A DNA stretch of 64,000 nucleotides, from the NCBI GenBank assembly GCA_045110515.1, contig JBGCGD010000036.1, positions 1 to 64,000 of the forward strand, written 5' to 3'. How positions within the stretch are numbered: the stretch's first letter is position 1; each line of letters opens with the position of its first letter. This DNA is from Granulosicoccus sp045110515. Its GTDB lineage: Bacteria > Pseudomonadota > Gammaproteobacteria > Granulosicoccales > Granulosicoccaceae. Of this stretch, positions 25,151 through 34,700 are shown piece by piece. The notes below the pieces were generated by a model. The model ran no database searches, had not been told where the DNA came from, and saw only the letters and a list, made by a program, of their open reading frames with translations. The translations under genes and the position numbers were made by a program.

Positions 25151-25196
25151 ACAGATGCGATTTGCATCAGTGCCACCGACGGAACCTGAAAGTGTT
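25129..25196 (+). promoter_or_regulatory. Riboswitch expression platform (candidate anti-ribosome helix)
   Basis: TCAGGTTCC (25129-25137), part of the closing stem of aptamer II, is exactly complementary to GGAACCTGA (25181-25189), just before the gcvT start. The segment between holds a stable hairpin: GGCAC (25148-25152) with GTGCC (25170-25174), and GATGC (25154-25158) with GCATC (25164-25168). No U-run follows, so control is probably translational. Glycine binding would keep the 25129-25137 strand in the aptamer and free the start region. Confidence 0.6.
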
Positions 25197-26276
25197 ATGA
25201 GTATAAAAACCCCGCTATACCACTCGCACGTTGCCGCTGGCGGCAAAATGGTTGATTTTGCTGGCTACAGCCTGCCAATTCACTATGGGTCGGTCATCAA
25301 AGAACATCACAGCGTTCGACAGTCGTCGGGCATGTTTGATGTGTCTCATATGACCATCGTAGACGTGTCTGGCACAAATTCGAAAGACTGGCTGCGACAT
25401 CTTTTCACCAATGACGTAGCCAAACTAAAACACGGTCAGGCGTTGTACAGCTGTATGTGTCTTGAGGACGGTGGTGTCGTTGATGATCTTATCGTCTACT
25501 TTTTAGATGACGATAACTACCGTGTCATCGTTAATGCATCAACCCGCGAAAAAGACCTTGCGTGGTTTGAAAAAAATGCGCAAGACGGTGTGTCCTTCAC
25601 GGTTCAAGATGACTTAGCGCTAGTGGCTATACAGGGGCCAGACGCGGTTGCCACAGCAAGCCAAGTCCTTGATGAGTTCGGCTTAGGCGGTGCAAAGACT
25701 CAAGCCTTAAAACGGTTTAGTGCCTGGCGGTCCGATCAATGGTTTATTGCCCGCACCGGCTATACCGGAGAGGATGGTCTTGAGATAGCGCTGCCAGCAG
25801 AAAGGGCCGAAGAATTCTGGGAATCCCTGTTGCAAAAAGGTGCTAATCCGGCGGGTTTAGGTGCAAGAGATACCTTGCGTTTAGAGGCCGGAATGAGTTT
25901 GTACGGCAATGACCTTGATGAGCAACACAGCCCGGTGGAATCGGGTATTGCCTGGACCGTCGACCTAAGCGATGCGGATCGGCAATTTATAGGTCGCCCG
26001 GTACTGGAAGCGCAGAAAACATCCGGGACGGAACACCGACAAGTTGGATTAACACTGGAAGGTAAGGGCGTGTTGCGACAAGGGCAGACGGTTGAACTTG
26101 AGGGCGTCGCTGTGGGTGAAATTACATCGGGCACGTTTAGTCCAACGCTTGAAAAAACCATCGCCTTGGCCAGAGTCAATACGCCGATGGTCGGTGCTTG
26201 CGAAGTGCGCATTCGAGATAAGTCGCACGCGGCACGAATTATCCCCGTTCCCTTTTTATCCGGAGAAAAATCATGA
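25197..26276 (+). CDS. gcvT: Glycine cleavage system T protein (aminomethyltransferase)
   Basis: Transfers the aminomethyl carbon from H-protein lipoamide to THF, releasing ammonia. The 359-aa frame starts at ATG 25197 (MSIKTPLYHSHVAAGGKMVDFAGYSLP). The open frame continues upstream through the riboswitch, which is not coding. Further motifs are FDVSHMTIVDVSG, VAIQGPDA, ARTGYTGEDGLEIALP and GLGARDTLRLEAGMSLYGNDLDE. It overlaps gcvP by four bases (ATGA). gcvH is not between them. Confidence 0.95.
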   Translation: MSIKTPLYHSHVAAGGKMVDFAGYSLPIHYGSVIKEHHSVRQSSGMFDVSHMTIVDVSGTNSKDWLRHLFTNDVAKLKHGQALYSCMCLEDGGVVDDLIVYFLDDDNYRVIVNASTREKDLAWFEKNAQDGVSFTVQDDLALVAIQGPDAVATASQVLDEFGLGGAKTQALKRFSAWRSDQWFIARTGYTGEDGLEIALPAERAEEFWESLLQKGANPAGLGARDTLRLEAGMSLYGNDLDEQHSPVESGIAWTVDLSDADRQFIGRPVLEAQKTSGTEHRQVGLTLEGKGVLRQGQTVELEGVAVGEITSGTFSPTLEKTIALARVNTPMVGACEVRIRDKSHAARIIPVPFLSGEKS

Positions 26277-29137
26277 GTCAGTTTGTCAGCGATTTCGTTG
26301 GGCGACATATCGGCCCTCGTGAAAAAGACGTACAGATCATGCTGAACACTCTGGGCTTAAGTTCGGTGGAAGAGCTGATAACTCAGGTTGTGCCGGAGGG
26401 TATACGTGATAGCGAACGCCTATCGGCCATTGGCGATGGTGCATCAGAAGCTGCCGCCTTGGCAGAAATTCGGGCAATGGCAAATAAAAATATCGTTAAG
26501 CGCTCAGCGTTAGGACAGGGGTACTACGACTGTCATCTGCCGAGCGTTATTCAACGCAATGTGTTTGAAAACCCTGCCTGGTACACCGCTTACACACCGT
26601 ATCAACCCGAAATTGCTCAGGGGCGTTTAGAAGTATTGTTTAACTTCCAAACTATGATTTGCGAGCTTACTGGGTTGTCTATTGCCAATGCGTCCCTTTT
26701 AGATGAAGCCACGGCTGCAGCAGAGGCTATGGCAATGGCTCATAGAGCCTTGCGGGGTAAACGCAATACCCTGTTGGTGGCAGATGATTGTCATCAACAA
26801 ACGATTGACGTATTGAATACAAGAGCAGCACCTTTGGGAATTGAGGTGAAGGTCGTGGCCGTCGCTCAGCTGAATTCCGCCTTAGCGTCTGAAACTGATT
26901 CCGTATTCTCAGTACTTTTACAGTACCCGGGTACCTACGGTGAGGTTCATGATTTTGCTGAACTAGCATCATCCATTAAGCAAGCTGGCGCCATGACTAT
27001 CGTTGCGGCGGACTTACTAAGCTTGACCGTTTTGGACGCACCAGGAGATTGGGGCGCCGACATTGTAGTAGGTAGTGCACAGCGCTTTGGTGTCCCAATG
27101 GGCTTTGGCGGGCCACACGCAGCGTTTATGGCTACCACCGATAAGCATAAACGAAGCCTACCCGGACGTTTGGTGGGTGAGTCTATCAGTGCAGATGGTA
27201 AACCGGCCTATCGGCTAGCTTTACAGACCCGAGAGCAGCACATCCGTCGTGAAAAAGCGACTTCAAACATATGCACCGCACAGGCATTGCTGGCCATTAT
27301 TGCAACGCTCTATGCGTGTTATCACGGGCCTCAGGGGTTAGTAGCTATTGCCAGGCGGGTTCGCAGGTATACCGATCAGTTAGTGAGTGGCTGTAAAAAC
27401 CACGGTATCAACATCAGTACGCAAAGGTGGTTCGATACCGTTGCTATAGACGTGGCGGATGCGAAGGTGTGTGTTGAGCGTGCCTGTCAGGCCGGGTATA
27501 ACGTGCGTGAAATCTCCAGTAATCGTGTGGGTATCAGTCTTGATGAAACAACAACGCTTGAAGATGTTAAAGCGTTGGTCTCTGTAGTCGCCGATGTTGC
27601 ATTAATAGACGTGGAGTTGTCAGATGTAGACGATAGAGATGTGCAAGACGATCGGGTACCTAGCTTTTTGTCACAGCCGTGTTTCCATGCGTATCATTCT
27701 GAAACAGAAATGATGCGTTACTTGCGTACATTGGCATCACGCGATATTGCGTTAGATCAAGCCATGATTCCATTGGGATCGTGCACCATGAAGTTAAATT
27801 CAGCAGCGGAAATGACGCCGCTTTCATGGCCTGCGTTTGCGCATATACATCCCTTTGCACCCGCCGATCAAACGCAAGGCTATAAACAACTAACCGATGA
27901 CCTGGAGCGTATGTTGTGCGCGTGCACCGGCTACGATGCGTTGTCGCTACAGCCTAATGCGGGAAGCCAAGGGGAGTACGCGGGGTTGTTGGCCATTCGC
28001 CGTTATCACGATAGTCGTGGAGATACCGCCAGAAATGTTTGCTTAATACCTAGCTCTGCACACGGTACCAATCCTGCCAGTGCTCAAATGGCTGCGATGA
28101 AAGTGGTGGTCGTCGCCTGTGATAGTCAGGGCAATGTCGATCTGGATGATCTGGATAAAAAGCTTGCTGCTAATGAAGGTTTGGTTGCTGCAATCATGAT
28201 CACCTATCCCTCAACGCACGGTGTGTTTGAAACAGAAGTGCGCACCGTGTGCGACAGAGTGCACGAGGCGGGAGGCCAGGTTTATATCGATGGTGCTAAT
28301 TTGAACGCTATGGTTGGTACCGCAGAGCCAGGATCTTTTGGCGGTGATGTATCCCATTTGAATTTACATAAAACGTTTTGCATACCCCATGGCGGTGGTG
28401 GTCCTGGGGTTGGGCCAATTGGGGTTAAAGAGCATTTGGCACCTTGGCTGCCGGGGCATCATGTGAGTGGCGATAGTACCGGTGTCGTTAGCGCAGCGCC
28501 CTTCGGTAGTGCATTAATTTTACCTATCACGTGGATGTACATCCGCATGATGGGAACTTATGGATTAAGGAAGGCGACAGAGACTGCCATTCTTAACGCT
28601 AACTACATTGCTAAGCGTCTGTCCGATGCTTATCCTATTCTCTATCGCGGTCATGAAGGTCACGTGGCACATGAATGTATTTTGGATACACGAGTTCTGA
28701 AAGAGGAAACCGGCATCACAGTCGATGACATTGCAAAGCGTTTAATGGACTATGGTTTCCATGCGCCAACCATGTCTTTCCCTGTCTCGGGTACGTTAAT
28801 GGTTGAGCCCACCGAAAGTGAATCCTTAGCCGAGATCGACCGCTTCTGTGAAGCCATGCTTTCCATCGCTGAGGAAGCTCACAACATTGCAAATACCGAC
28901 AACGATTGGAGTAGTGACGATAACCCGCTGGTTAACGCCCCGCACACGATGGAACATCTCGCGGTTGATGAGTGGAAGCGTGCCTATTGCCGTAAGACCG
29001 CTGTATTTCCTTCAGGGGTGAGTCCTGCCAACAAGTATTGGCCGCCGGTGAGTCGCATTGACAACGTGCACGGTGACAAGAATCTGATTTGTTCTTGCCC
29101 TCCGTTAACTGATTATGTCGATCTCGTTGAAGCATAA
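26273..29137 (+). CDS. gcvP: Glycine dehydrogenase (decarboxylating), P protein
   Basis: A 954-aa single-chain P protein that decarboxylates glycine and loads the aminomethyl group on lipoylated H protein. The N-terminal half (FVGRHIGPREKDVQIML) and C-terminal half are both complete. PLP binds the Lys of the HLNLHKTFCIPHGGGGPG segment (about residue 705). SAQMAAMKVVVV and AHGTNPAS are also typical. It is translationally coupled to gcvT and under the same riboswitch. The H protein and lipoamide dehydrogenase must be encoded elsewhere. Confidence 0.96.
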   Translation: MSQFVSDFVGRHIGPREKDVQIMLNTLGLSSVEELITQVVPEGIRDSERLSAIGDGASEAAALAEIRAMANKNIVKRSALGQGYYDCHLPSVIQRNVFENPAWYTAYTPYQPEIAQGRLEVLFNFQTMICELTGLSIANASLLDEATAAAEAMAMAHRALRGKRNTLLVADDCHQQTIDVLNTRAAPLGIEVKVVAVAQLNSALASETDSVFSVLLQYPGTYGEVHDFAELASSIKQAGAMTIVAADLLSLTVLDAPGDWGADIVVGSAQRFGVPMGFGGPHAAFMATTDKHKRSLPGRLVGESISADGKPAYRLALQTREQHIRREKATSNICTAQALLAIIATLYACYHGPQGLVAIARRVRRYTDQLVSGCKNHGINISTQRWFDTVAIDVADAKVCVERACQAGYNVREISSNRVGISLDETTTLEDVKALVSVVADVALIDVELSDVDDRDVQDDRVPSFLSQPCFHAYHSETEMMRYLRTLASRDIALDQAMIPLGSCTMKLNSAAEMTPLSWPAFAHIHPFAPADQTQGYKQLTDDLERMLCACTGYDALSLQPNAGSQGEYAGLLAIRRYHDSRGDTARNVCLIPSSAHGTNPASAQMAAMKVVVVACDSQGNVDLDDLDKKLAANEGLVAAIMITYPSTHGVFETEVRTVCDRVHEAGGQVYIDGANLNAMVGTAEPGSFGGDVSHLNLHKTFCIPHGGGGPGVGPIGVKEHLAPWLPGHHVSGDSTGVVSAAPFGSALILPITWMYIRMMGTYGLRKATETAILNANYIAKRLSDAYPILYRGHEGHVAHECILDTRVLKEETGITVDDIAKRLMDYGFHAPTMSFPVSGTLMVEPTESESLAEIDRFCEAMLSIAEEAHNIANTDNDWSSDDNPLVNAPHTMEHLAVDEWKRAYCRKTAVFPSGVSPANKYWPPVSRIDNVHGDKNLICSCPPLTDYVDLVEA

Positions 29138-29176
29138 ACAGATACCGATCTCAAACGACTACTAAATAATCGGGCA

Positions 29177-30061
29177 ATGATGCGCTACCTGCTGAACCAC
29201 TGGAGAGGGCGGCAATCATTGGCTTGGTCATTTTGGGTAAATCTTGTTGCCGTTCGGGTGTGTTTATTCCTACTTCAGGATGTTTTACTGGCCAGGGAAG
29301 GTGTGTCACTGGTAGACGCCGAAGCGTTTACTTATTTAGCGGTTTTTATTCTTCATGCCTTGCTACTTATTTGGCAAGTCGTTGGAGTTGTCCGGGCTGG
29401 CGATAATCACTTTGCCACTAACCATAATATGGCGTTTTTGTGGGGTTCTCAATTGGGCTCCGTGGTCTTTTTCTTTTTGTCTGCTGCCTATGCCTTGGAG
29501 GCGGTGCAGTTGACGTTTCCAAAGGTAGATGAGCAAGTTGCTTTCGATAAAATCAGTGCCGATCGTAGGCTGAATTATAAGGTGAGCGTGCTCAACGATC
29601 ATTCTATTTTGTTTATCAACGGTTCAATAGAGCTAGGGATGACGAAAGTCGTTAAAGAGTCCTTTATAAATAATGCGGATATTTCCACTGTGCAGCTCAA
29701 CAGCCGGGGTGGAAATATTTACGAAGCTCGAGGATTGGCAAAGCTGTTTGCGGACAATGATATTGCCACGCATGTGGATACTCAATGTGCTTCAGCATGC
29801 ACATTGGCCTTCATCGGTGGTGTAAGAAGAACGGCGTCGAAACACGCCGAGTTTGGATTTCATCAATACAAGGTTGATGCGGATTACACTATTCTTGCGA
29901 CCGACGTTGCTAAGGAACAACAACATGACAAGGCATTATTTCTCGCTGCCGGTGTGAGCGATTTTTTCGTCAATAGCATGTATAGCCATGAAGCTTCGGC
30001 TATGTGGTGGCCTTCAATGCAAGAGTTGCTGAATGCCAAAGTGGTGCACGAGGTACGGTAG
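29177..30061 (+). CDS. Membrane protein with ClpP-like C-terminal domain (COG3904-like)
   Basis: A 294-aa protein. Residues about 15-120 carry three or four hydrophobic helices. Residues about 135-290 resemble a ClpP/crotonase-fold domain: LNSRGGNIYEARGLAKLF is followed by CASACTLAFIGG, where the Ser is in the nucleophile position, and FGFHQY supplies a candidate catalytic His. COG3904 proteins have this layout, but their substrates are not established. It starts 39 bp after gcvP, possibly as readthrough. Confidence 0.65.
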   Translation: MMRYLLNHWRGRQSLAWSFWVNLVAVRVCLFLLQDVLLAREGVSLVDAEAFTYLAVFILHALLLIWQVVGVVRAGDNHFATNHNMAFLWGSQLGSVVFFFLSAAYALEAVQLTFPKVDEQVAFDKISADRRLNYKVSVLNDHSILFINGSIELGMTKVVKESFINNADISTVQLNSRGGNIYEARGLAKLFADNDIATHVDTQCASACTLAFIGGVRRTASKHAEFGFHQYKVDADYTILATDVAKEQQHDKALFLAAGVSDFFVNSMYSHEASAMWWPSMQELLNAKVVHEVR

Positions 30062-30107
30062 CTAACGGAACCCTCCATCAGGCTTAAGACTTGAGTGCTG
30101 CTAACGT

Positions 30108-30602
30108 CTACGCGGCACCTTGAAAGCGCCCAAACTCACCGCCGAAAAACATCAATGGCTCTCCACCAAAATTGGCTGCTCGAAGCACGCGGGCAATGAC
30201 AATGGCGTGATCACCGCCATCATGTGAGCTGACTCGTTCGCATTCGAACCGGGCAACGGCCTTGTCGATGAGCGGTACGCCCTGATCATTCCAATGCCAG
30301 TCGCAGTTATCGAACTTCTCTGCATCTTTTGCAAACTGGCAGGCTAGTTCGGTTTGCGATTGATCGAGAACGTGAATGGCATAGTGCGTTGCAGATTCAA
30401 ACGTGTTGAAACGCAGAGAGGCCTTAGCCGGTGCCCAAAGCACGAGTGCAGGATCTAAAGAGACGGATGTAAAGGAGTTGACCGTTATTCCAACCGGTCG
30501 ACCTTCGTGCGCGGTGGTTATGATCGTGACTCCGGTACCGAAACGCCCTAAGGCGTTACGGAATTCACGGGTATTCTCTGAAGAAGGTTCGAAAACGCTC
30601 AT
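30108..30602 (-). CDS. Flavin reductase
   Basis: A 164-aa flavin reductase-like domain protein: TGVTIITTAHEGRPVGITVNSFTSVSLDPALVLW, ATHYAIHVL and the SHDGGDHAIVIARV segment with the GDH motif. It overlaps the monooxygenase stop by one base (TAATG), so the two form an operon, and it most likely delivers reduced FMN to that monooxygenase. It is the usual length, unlike the fused version at 12498-13415. Confidence 0.85.
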   Translation of the reverse strand: MSVFEPSSENTREFRNALGRFGTGVTIITTAHEGRPVGITVNSFTSVSLDPALVLWAPAKASLRFNTFESATHYAIHVLDQSQTELACQFAKDAEKFDNCDWHWNDQGVPLIDKAVARFECERVSSHDGGDHAIVIARVLRAANFGGEPLMFFGGEFGRFQGAA

Positions 30603-31759
30603 TACACGCGTTCTCCGTCAGCTAGCGGCACCGCTGGAGGCTCGCTCGGTACACGTCCGTAGACCTCTGGCAATGAACATGTCTTAAGGTTGGGTAAAAC
30701 ACGTTCGCCAAACGACTTACATTCATCCAGATGCGGGTAACCAGAAAAGATAAACGAGCGAATACCCATTTTTTGGTATGCCTCGATTTCGCTCATGACC
30801 TGATCTACCGAGCCCACTAAGGCGGCACCACAACCGGACCGCGCACGGCCGACACCTGTCCACAAATGCGGTTCGACATAGCCGGCTTCATTCGCAACTT
30901 CACGGTTCTTAGCTTGCAGTGATACACCTAATGACGTGGCATCGAGAGCACGCTCGCGAATCTTCGTACCTTGCCCGTCATCAAGCTGTGAAACCAGTTC
31001 TTCAGCGTACTCACGTGCCTCTTGTTCTGTATCGCGAACGATCATGTGTACGCGCAGTCCGTAGTCCAAGGTGCGATCGTATTTTTCGGCAACGGCATTC
31101 ACCGCTTTCATGCGTCCGGCAAGTTCATCTTTTTTCTCAGGCCACATGAGGTAGACATCGCAGTGCTCACCACACAAATCGAGCGCCGATGGAGAGTAGC
31201 CGCCGAAATACAACAGTGGCCCGCCGTTTTGCTGATAAGGTTTGACAGGCTGGGTAGTTAGCCCCTCAAACTGATAAACCTCGCCATTGATATTGATTTC
31301 TTCCTGGGTCCACGCCTGCTTGAGAATCTCCACCACTTCTCTTGATCGTTGGTAACGGTAGGCGCTGTCTTCTTTCTGGCCCGGGAAATCTGACGAGATA
31401 ATATTGATGGTGAGTCGGCCCTTGAGCATGTGGTCGAGGGTGGCGACGGTTCGTGCCAGCATGATGGGTTGCATTTCGCCACAGCGAACAGCGGCCAGCA
31501 TATTGATATTGTTTGTCAGCGGTGCATTGGCCGCCACGAAGCTCAACGTGTCTTGTCCCACCTGATACGAAGACGGGCAGAGGATGTTGCGATAGCCCAA
31601 CTTATCAGCGGTTTGCAGAATCTCAGACGTATTTTCCCAGCTAGAGCGTAAATCGCCTTCGGGCACGCCTAAATGGCGGTAATCGTCAGAGCACAAGGGC
31701 GCAAACCATGAGACTTCCAGCGCATCAAGATCGGGGGATGTAATGGGGACGACAGTCAC
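30602..31759 (-). CDS. SsuD-like FMNH2-dependent monooxygenase
   Basis: A 385-aa LLM-class enzyme. The segments SWFAPLCSDDYRHLG, YRNILCPSSYQVGQDT, NMLAAVRCGEMQPIMLARTVATLDHMLKGRLTINIISSD and LYFGGYSPSALDLC place it near SsuD, MsuD and SfnG, which desulfonate alkanesulfonates or cleave dimethylsulfone. With the coupled flavin reductase and a divergent GntR regulator it looks like an inducible degradation unit for an organosulfur or similar compound. Which one cannot be decided from sequence. Confidence 0.8.
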   Translation of the reverse strand: MTVVPITSPDLDALEVSWFAPLCSDDYRHLGVPEGDLRSSWENTSEILQTADKLGYRNILCPSSYQVGQDTLSFVAANAPLTNNINMLAAVRCGEMQPIMLARTVATLDHMLKGRLTINIISSDFPGQKEDSAYRYQRSREVVEILKQAWTQEEININGEVYQFEGLTTQPVKPYQQNGGPLLYFGGYSPSALDLCGEHCDVYLMWPEKKDELAGRMKAVNAVAEKYDRTLDYGLRVHMIVRDTEQEAREYAEELVSQLDDGQGTKIRERALDATSLGVSLQAKNREVANEAGYVEPHLWTGVGRARSGCGAALVGSVDQVMSEIEAYQKMGIRSFIFSGYPHLDECKSFGERVLPNLKTCSLPEVYGRVPSEPPAVPLADGERV

Positions 31760-31914
31760 TTTTAAGGTACCAGGCTGATATTTCGCACCGTTTTAGCATC
31801 CAATTGGGGAGTGTGTCAATTGTGTATCAATTTTATTTTTTGCAAGTTAAACGAAGGTTTGAAAGATTCATTCTCTAGGCGGTTAAATCGTCTGACATTG
31901 GGTAAAATCCGGAC

Positions 31915-32631
31915 ATGAAGGAAGTTGATGTCCATAAGCGCGGAAAGCTGCCACTGCATTTAGAAACCAGTGAAATGCTGGCGCGCGAAATCAAAGCCGG
32001 GATATTGCTGGACGGTGAGCGGCTCGAACCCGAAAGGCAGATGGCGAAGCGTTTGGGTATTGCTGTGGGCACCCTTCGCAAATCCTTGGCTGTCCTAGAG
32101 AGCAACGGCATGCTGGAGCGCATTCAGGGCTCAGGCAACTACATTCGCCATGTTGATGACGATAAAACGATCTATGGATTTTTCCGCCTTGAATTAACCC
32201 AAGGCGGTGGTCTGCCAAAAGCGACGACCCTAGCTGTGGACAAAGTTGCAGGAACAGATGAAATCAATTTCGCTGAGAACGATTCTTACTATCGCATTCG
32301 CCGCAGCCGTTTTTTAAATGATACAGAGGCAGCTCTTGAGGAAATATGGCTGGATGCCAGTTTGGTTGAAAAGCCCATTAAACAATCTGAGTTATCTGAC
32401 TCTCTTTACCAGTATTACAAAGAGGTTCTCGGATTCTGGATTGCCAGGGTAGAGGATTCAGTGTCGGTGAGTTCAGTACCTGAATGGAAGCCAGCAACAT
32501 TTTGTGCAAACGCCCCCGACTCGTTCGGATTCGTAACTCGATACAGTTGGGATCAGCTGGGAAGACAGGTTGAGTATTCCAAGACTTGGTTTGATACGCG
32601 AAGCACACGCTATGTTGCGCGTTGGAAGTAG
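31915..32631 (+). CDS. GntR/HutC-family transcriptional regulator
   Basis: A 238-aa regulator with an N-terminal winged HTH (about 10-75, ERLEPERQMAKRLGIAVGTLRKSLAVLESNGMLERIQGSGNYI) and a C-terminal UTRA-like effector domain (about 90-235). It diverges from the SsuD-like monooxygenase operon across a 155-bp gap that contains A/T-rich TCAATT repeats, so it probably controls that operon. Confidence 0.85.
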   Translation: MKEVDVHKRGKLPLHLETSEMLAREIKAGILLDGERLEPERQMAKRLGIAVGTLRKSLAVLESNGMLERIQGSGNYIRHVDDDKTIYGFFRLELTQGGGLPKATTLAVDKVAGTDEINFAENDSYYRIRRSRFLNDTEAALEEIWLDASLVEKPIKQSELSDSLYQYYKEVLGFWIARVEDSVSVSSVPEWKPATFCANAPDSFGFVTRYSWDQLGRQVEYSKTWFDTRSTRYVARWK

Positions 32632-32880
32632 CTTCTAAAGCGTCTTGAAGCGGTGATTTCCTGCAACTCTGGCGTCCATCGCGATCGTATCGGAAATACA
32701 AAATCAGGCTGCGTCTGTCTACCACTGTTGCCTGGTCACCGAAACGTGTAATAAGCGCTTCGGGTGTCACGTTCAGCCCCATGTTGACTTGGCTGCCAAT
32801 TCTTCCTGATGCACCGAAACACAAGTCTTTAGCTTCTAAAACGCGAAAGATCTCTATGCGATGTTTTGGATAGGTGGGGG

Positions 32881-34422
32881 CTACAGAGCGTTACCTTGAG
32901 CATCATGGGCGTTTAGTTGGTTTCCGTCTGGTCCACCGGTCGCGTCCGGAATCCAGGGCGATAAGCAGTCTCTATCCAGTACACATGGATCGGTCAGCGT
33001 TTCAAGAAATGCAACAATAGCGTTAACCTCATTGTTGTTAAGGTTGATTCCGTTTAATGAATCATTTTGGGGTTGATCGTCTAAAGCGTTTTGAGCACTT
33101 TGTGTGTTGCTCAGGGCATTTGGAAAGAGCGTATTGCAGTTATTGTTGTTCGCATTGTCCGTAATGGATTCGCACCAGTTGTTATCGTCAAAAATATCCA
33201 GTGCTCTGTTCGGGCGGTCGTAGTGTCGAACAACCTCGCGTAGTGTTTCATACGCACCTGTATGTCCATAAGGCGCTGTCACAGAAATATTCAGCAGTGA
33301 TGGTGTTCTAAACTTATAGCGGTCAGCCCGTAAACCGGTCTCTCTTTCTAAGCCGAAATCGTCATCTCCGGTTACGCCGTCACCTTTGCCTGGTCCGATT
33401 TGTGGGAACGCTACGACATGATGGTTTTCGTCCGAGAAAAAATCCCCTGAGTGGCATCTGGAACAATCACCTCCGCCATCTTGTCTTGATGTAAAGAACA
33501 ATACGGCGCCTTGTTTAGCTTCATCGCTGATGGCGTTGCTATTACCGTCCAAATAGTTTTTCCATGGGCTGTTTATAAAGATCTGAGAGGCTTCGTAGCT
33601 AGCGATCGCCTCGGCGATGTTGTTGTACGTGACCAGTGTTTCCGCAGACTCGCTACTGCCGAATGCTGTCTGAAATTCGGTAGGCCAGCCGTTTACTGTT
33701 AATTCGTCTGCTGCATTAAAGCCACCATCGTATCCACCCATCCGGGCAGCAAGATGGGCGCGCACTGCAGCATTATCACTTCCCGTTTCAAATCGCTCCG
33801 TTCGCATTTCTACATTAGAAGTGACGGGAAATTTTGCTTGTGCCATTAGCAAGCTGTCACCGGCATCGACGGTGGGTGTATCAAATGCGCTGTCTGGTGT
33901 TCGGATTCCTGCGTCCAATTGTTTGACCCGTGAGTCCCAGAAAAGGTTCTGCCGGTATAAAGCACTGTTGAACGTGGTGGGTGCATTTCTGGGAACAGGA
34001 AACTCGCCGTTTATGCTGCGGCGCCCGGGTCCAAGCAGATCAACATCAATAGCTTCAACGCCCACACTTAAACTCAGGTTGTCAGCTCCACCCAGAGATG
34101 GGTGATGACAGCTTACGCAGGCACTATCCATCTCTCCGCCTAGACTCTTTGAGTAAAACAGTTTCATACCAAGCTGAGACAATGGGTCATTGATAGACGG
34201 AAGGTCTAAGCCAACCGTTGGGTCACCGGTGATATTTTGGTTTGTTAAAAGTGTGTCCAGCTGTTGGTCTAATGCTGTGGTGCCGGTCGTGATAACTGTA
34301 GGTGTGTTGTTATCCCCGTTTGTATTGTTGTTTAGGGCTTCGATGTCCGATTCGATACTGTCTGTACAGGCGGCCAGCGAGAGCACGGACGCAAGGATAA
34401 GGGTGTTCTGTAAAGGTGTCAC
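32881..34422 (-). CDS. Dihaem cytochrome c peroxidase / MauG-family lipoprotein
   Basis: A 513-aa exported protein with a lipobox (SLAAC, about residues 15-19). The two haem-binding motifs are CVSCH (about 101) and CSRCH (about 321). NAPTTFNSALY (about 147) and PYGHTGAYETLREVVRHYDRP (about 405) are hallmarks of the CcpA/MauG family, which reduces peroxide or oxidises protein residues in the periplasm. An Asn-rich tract after the lipobox is a probable linker. It stands alone, divergent from the sigma factor operon. A related gene lies at the right edge of the window. Confidence 0.85.
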   Translation of the reverse strand: MTPLQNTLILASVLSLAACTDSIESDIEALNNNTNGDNNTPTVITTGTTALDQQLDTLLTNQNITGDPTVGLDLPSINDPLSQLGMKLFYSKSLGGEMDSACVSCHHPSLGGADNLSLSVGVEAIDVDLLGPGRRSINGEFPVPRNAPTTFNSALYRQNLFWDSRVKQLDAGIRTPDSAFDTPTVDAGDSLLMAQAKFPVTSNVEMRTERFETGSDNAAVRAHLAARMGGYDGGFNAADELTVNGWPTEFQTAFGSSESAETLVTYNNIAEAIASYEASQIFINSPWKNYLDGNSNAISDEAKQGAVLFFTSRQDGGGDCSRCHSGDFFSDENHHVVAFPQIGPGKGDGVTGDDDFGLERETGLRADRYKFRTPSLLNISVTAPYGHTGAYETLREVVRHYDRPNRALDIFDDNNWCESITDNANNNNCNTLFPNALSNTQSAQNALDDQPQNDSLNGINLNNNEVNAIVAFLETLTDPCVLDRDCLSPWIPDATGGPDGNQLNAHDAQGNAL

Positions 34423-34632
34423 AATCGCCTCTGAGTGAATGATCTACCCCTCTTAACGCAGCGATTGTAATTCGGTTGACACGTACTGCGACATAATTTG
34501 AAAACACCATGGTTATCAGTCATATAGCTTTGGTACATTGTGTCGTTGTGTAATTATTTCGGTATTTCTTGAAATCTCTGTCAACCGATTTTTGTGTGAA
34601 CACGTTTTAAGTTCCATGGCAGCCGAAACGGG

Positions 34633-34648
34633 TCGCCAACGGTGGCGA
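34633..34648. promoter_or_regulatory. Inverted repeat upstream of sigma factor gene
   Basis: TCGCCA-ACGG-TGGCGA is a perfect 6-4-6 inverted repeat about 53 bp before the sigma factor start, inside the 278-bp divergent gap. It could be an operator or a leader hairpin. No T-run follows. Confidence 0.3.
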
Positions 34649-34700
34649 TCCAACCGTCATGTTGTATCGCCGCACTCTATACTGAGAGTGTAATTTTTAA

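Noticed and set aside
24966..25196. Upstream coding extension of gcvT (open frame of 77 more codons)
   Set aside because: The segment is the tandem glycine riboswitch, and the encoded residues have no GcvT similarity; GcvT N-termini align at 25197.
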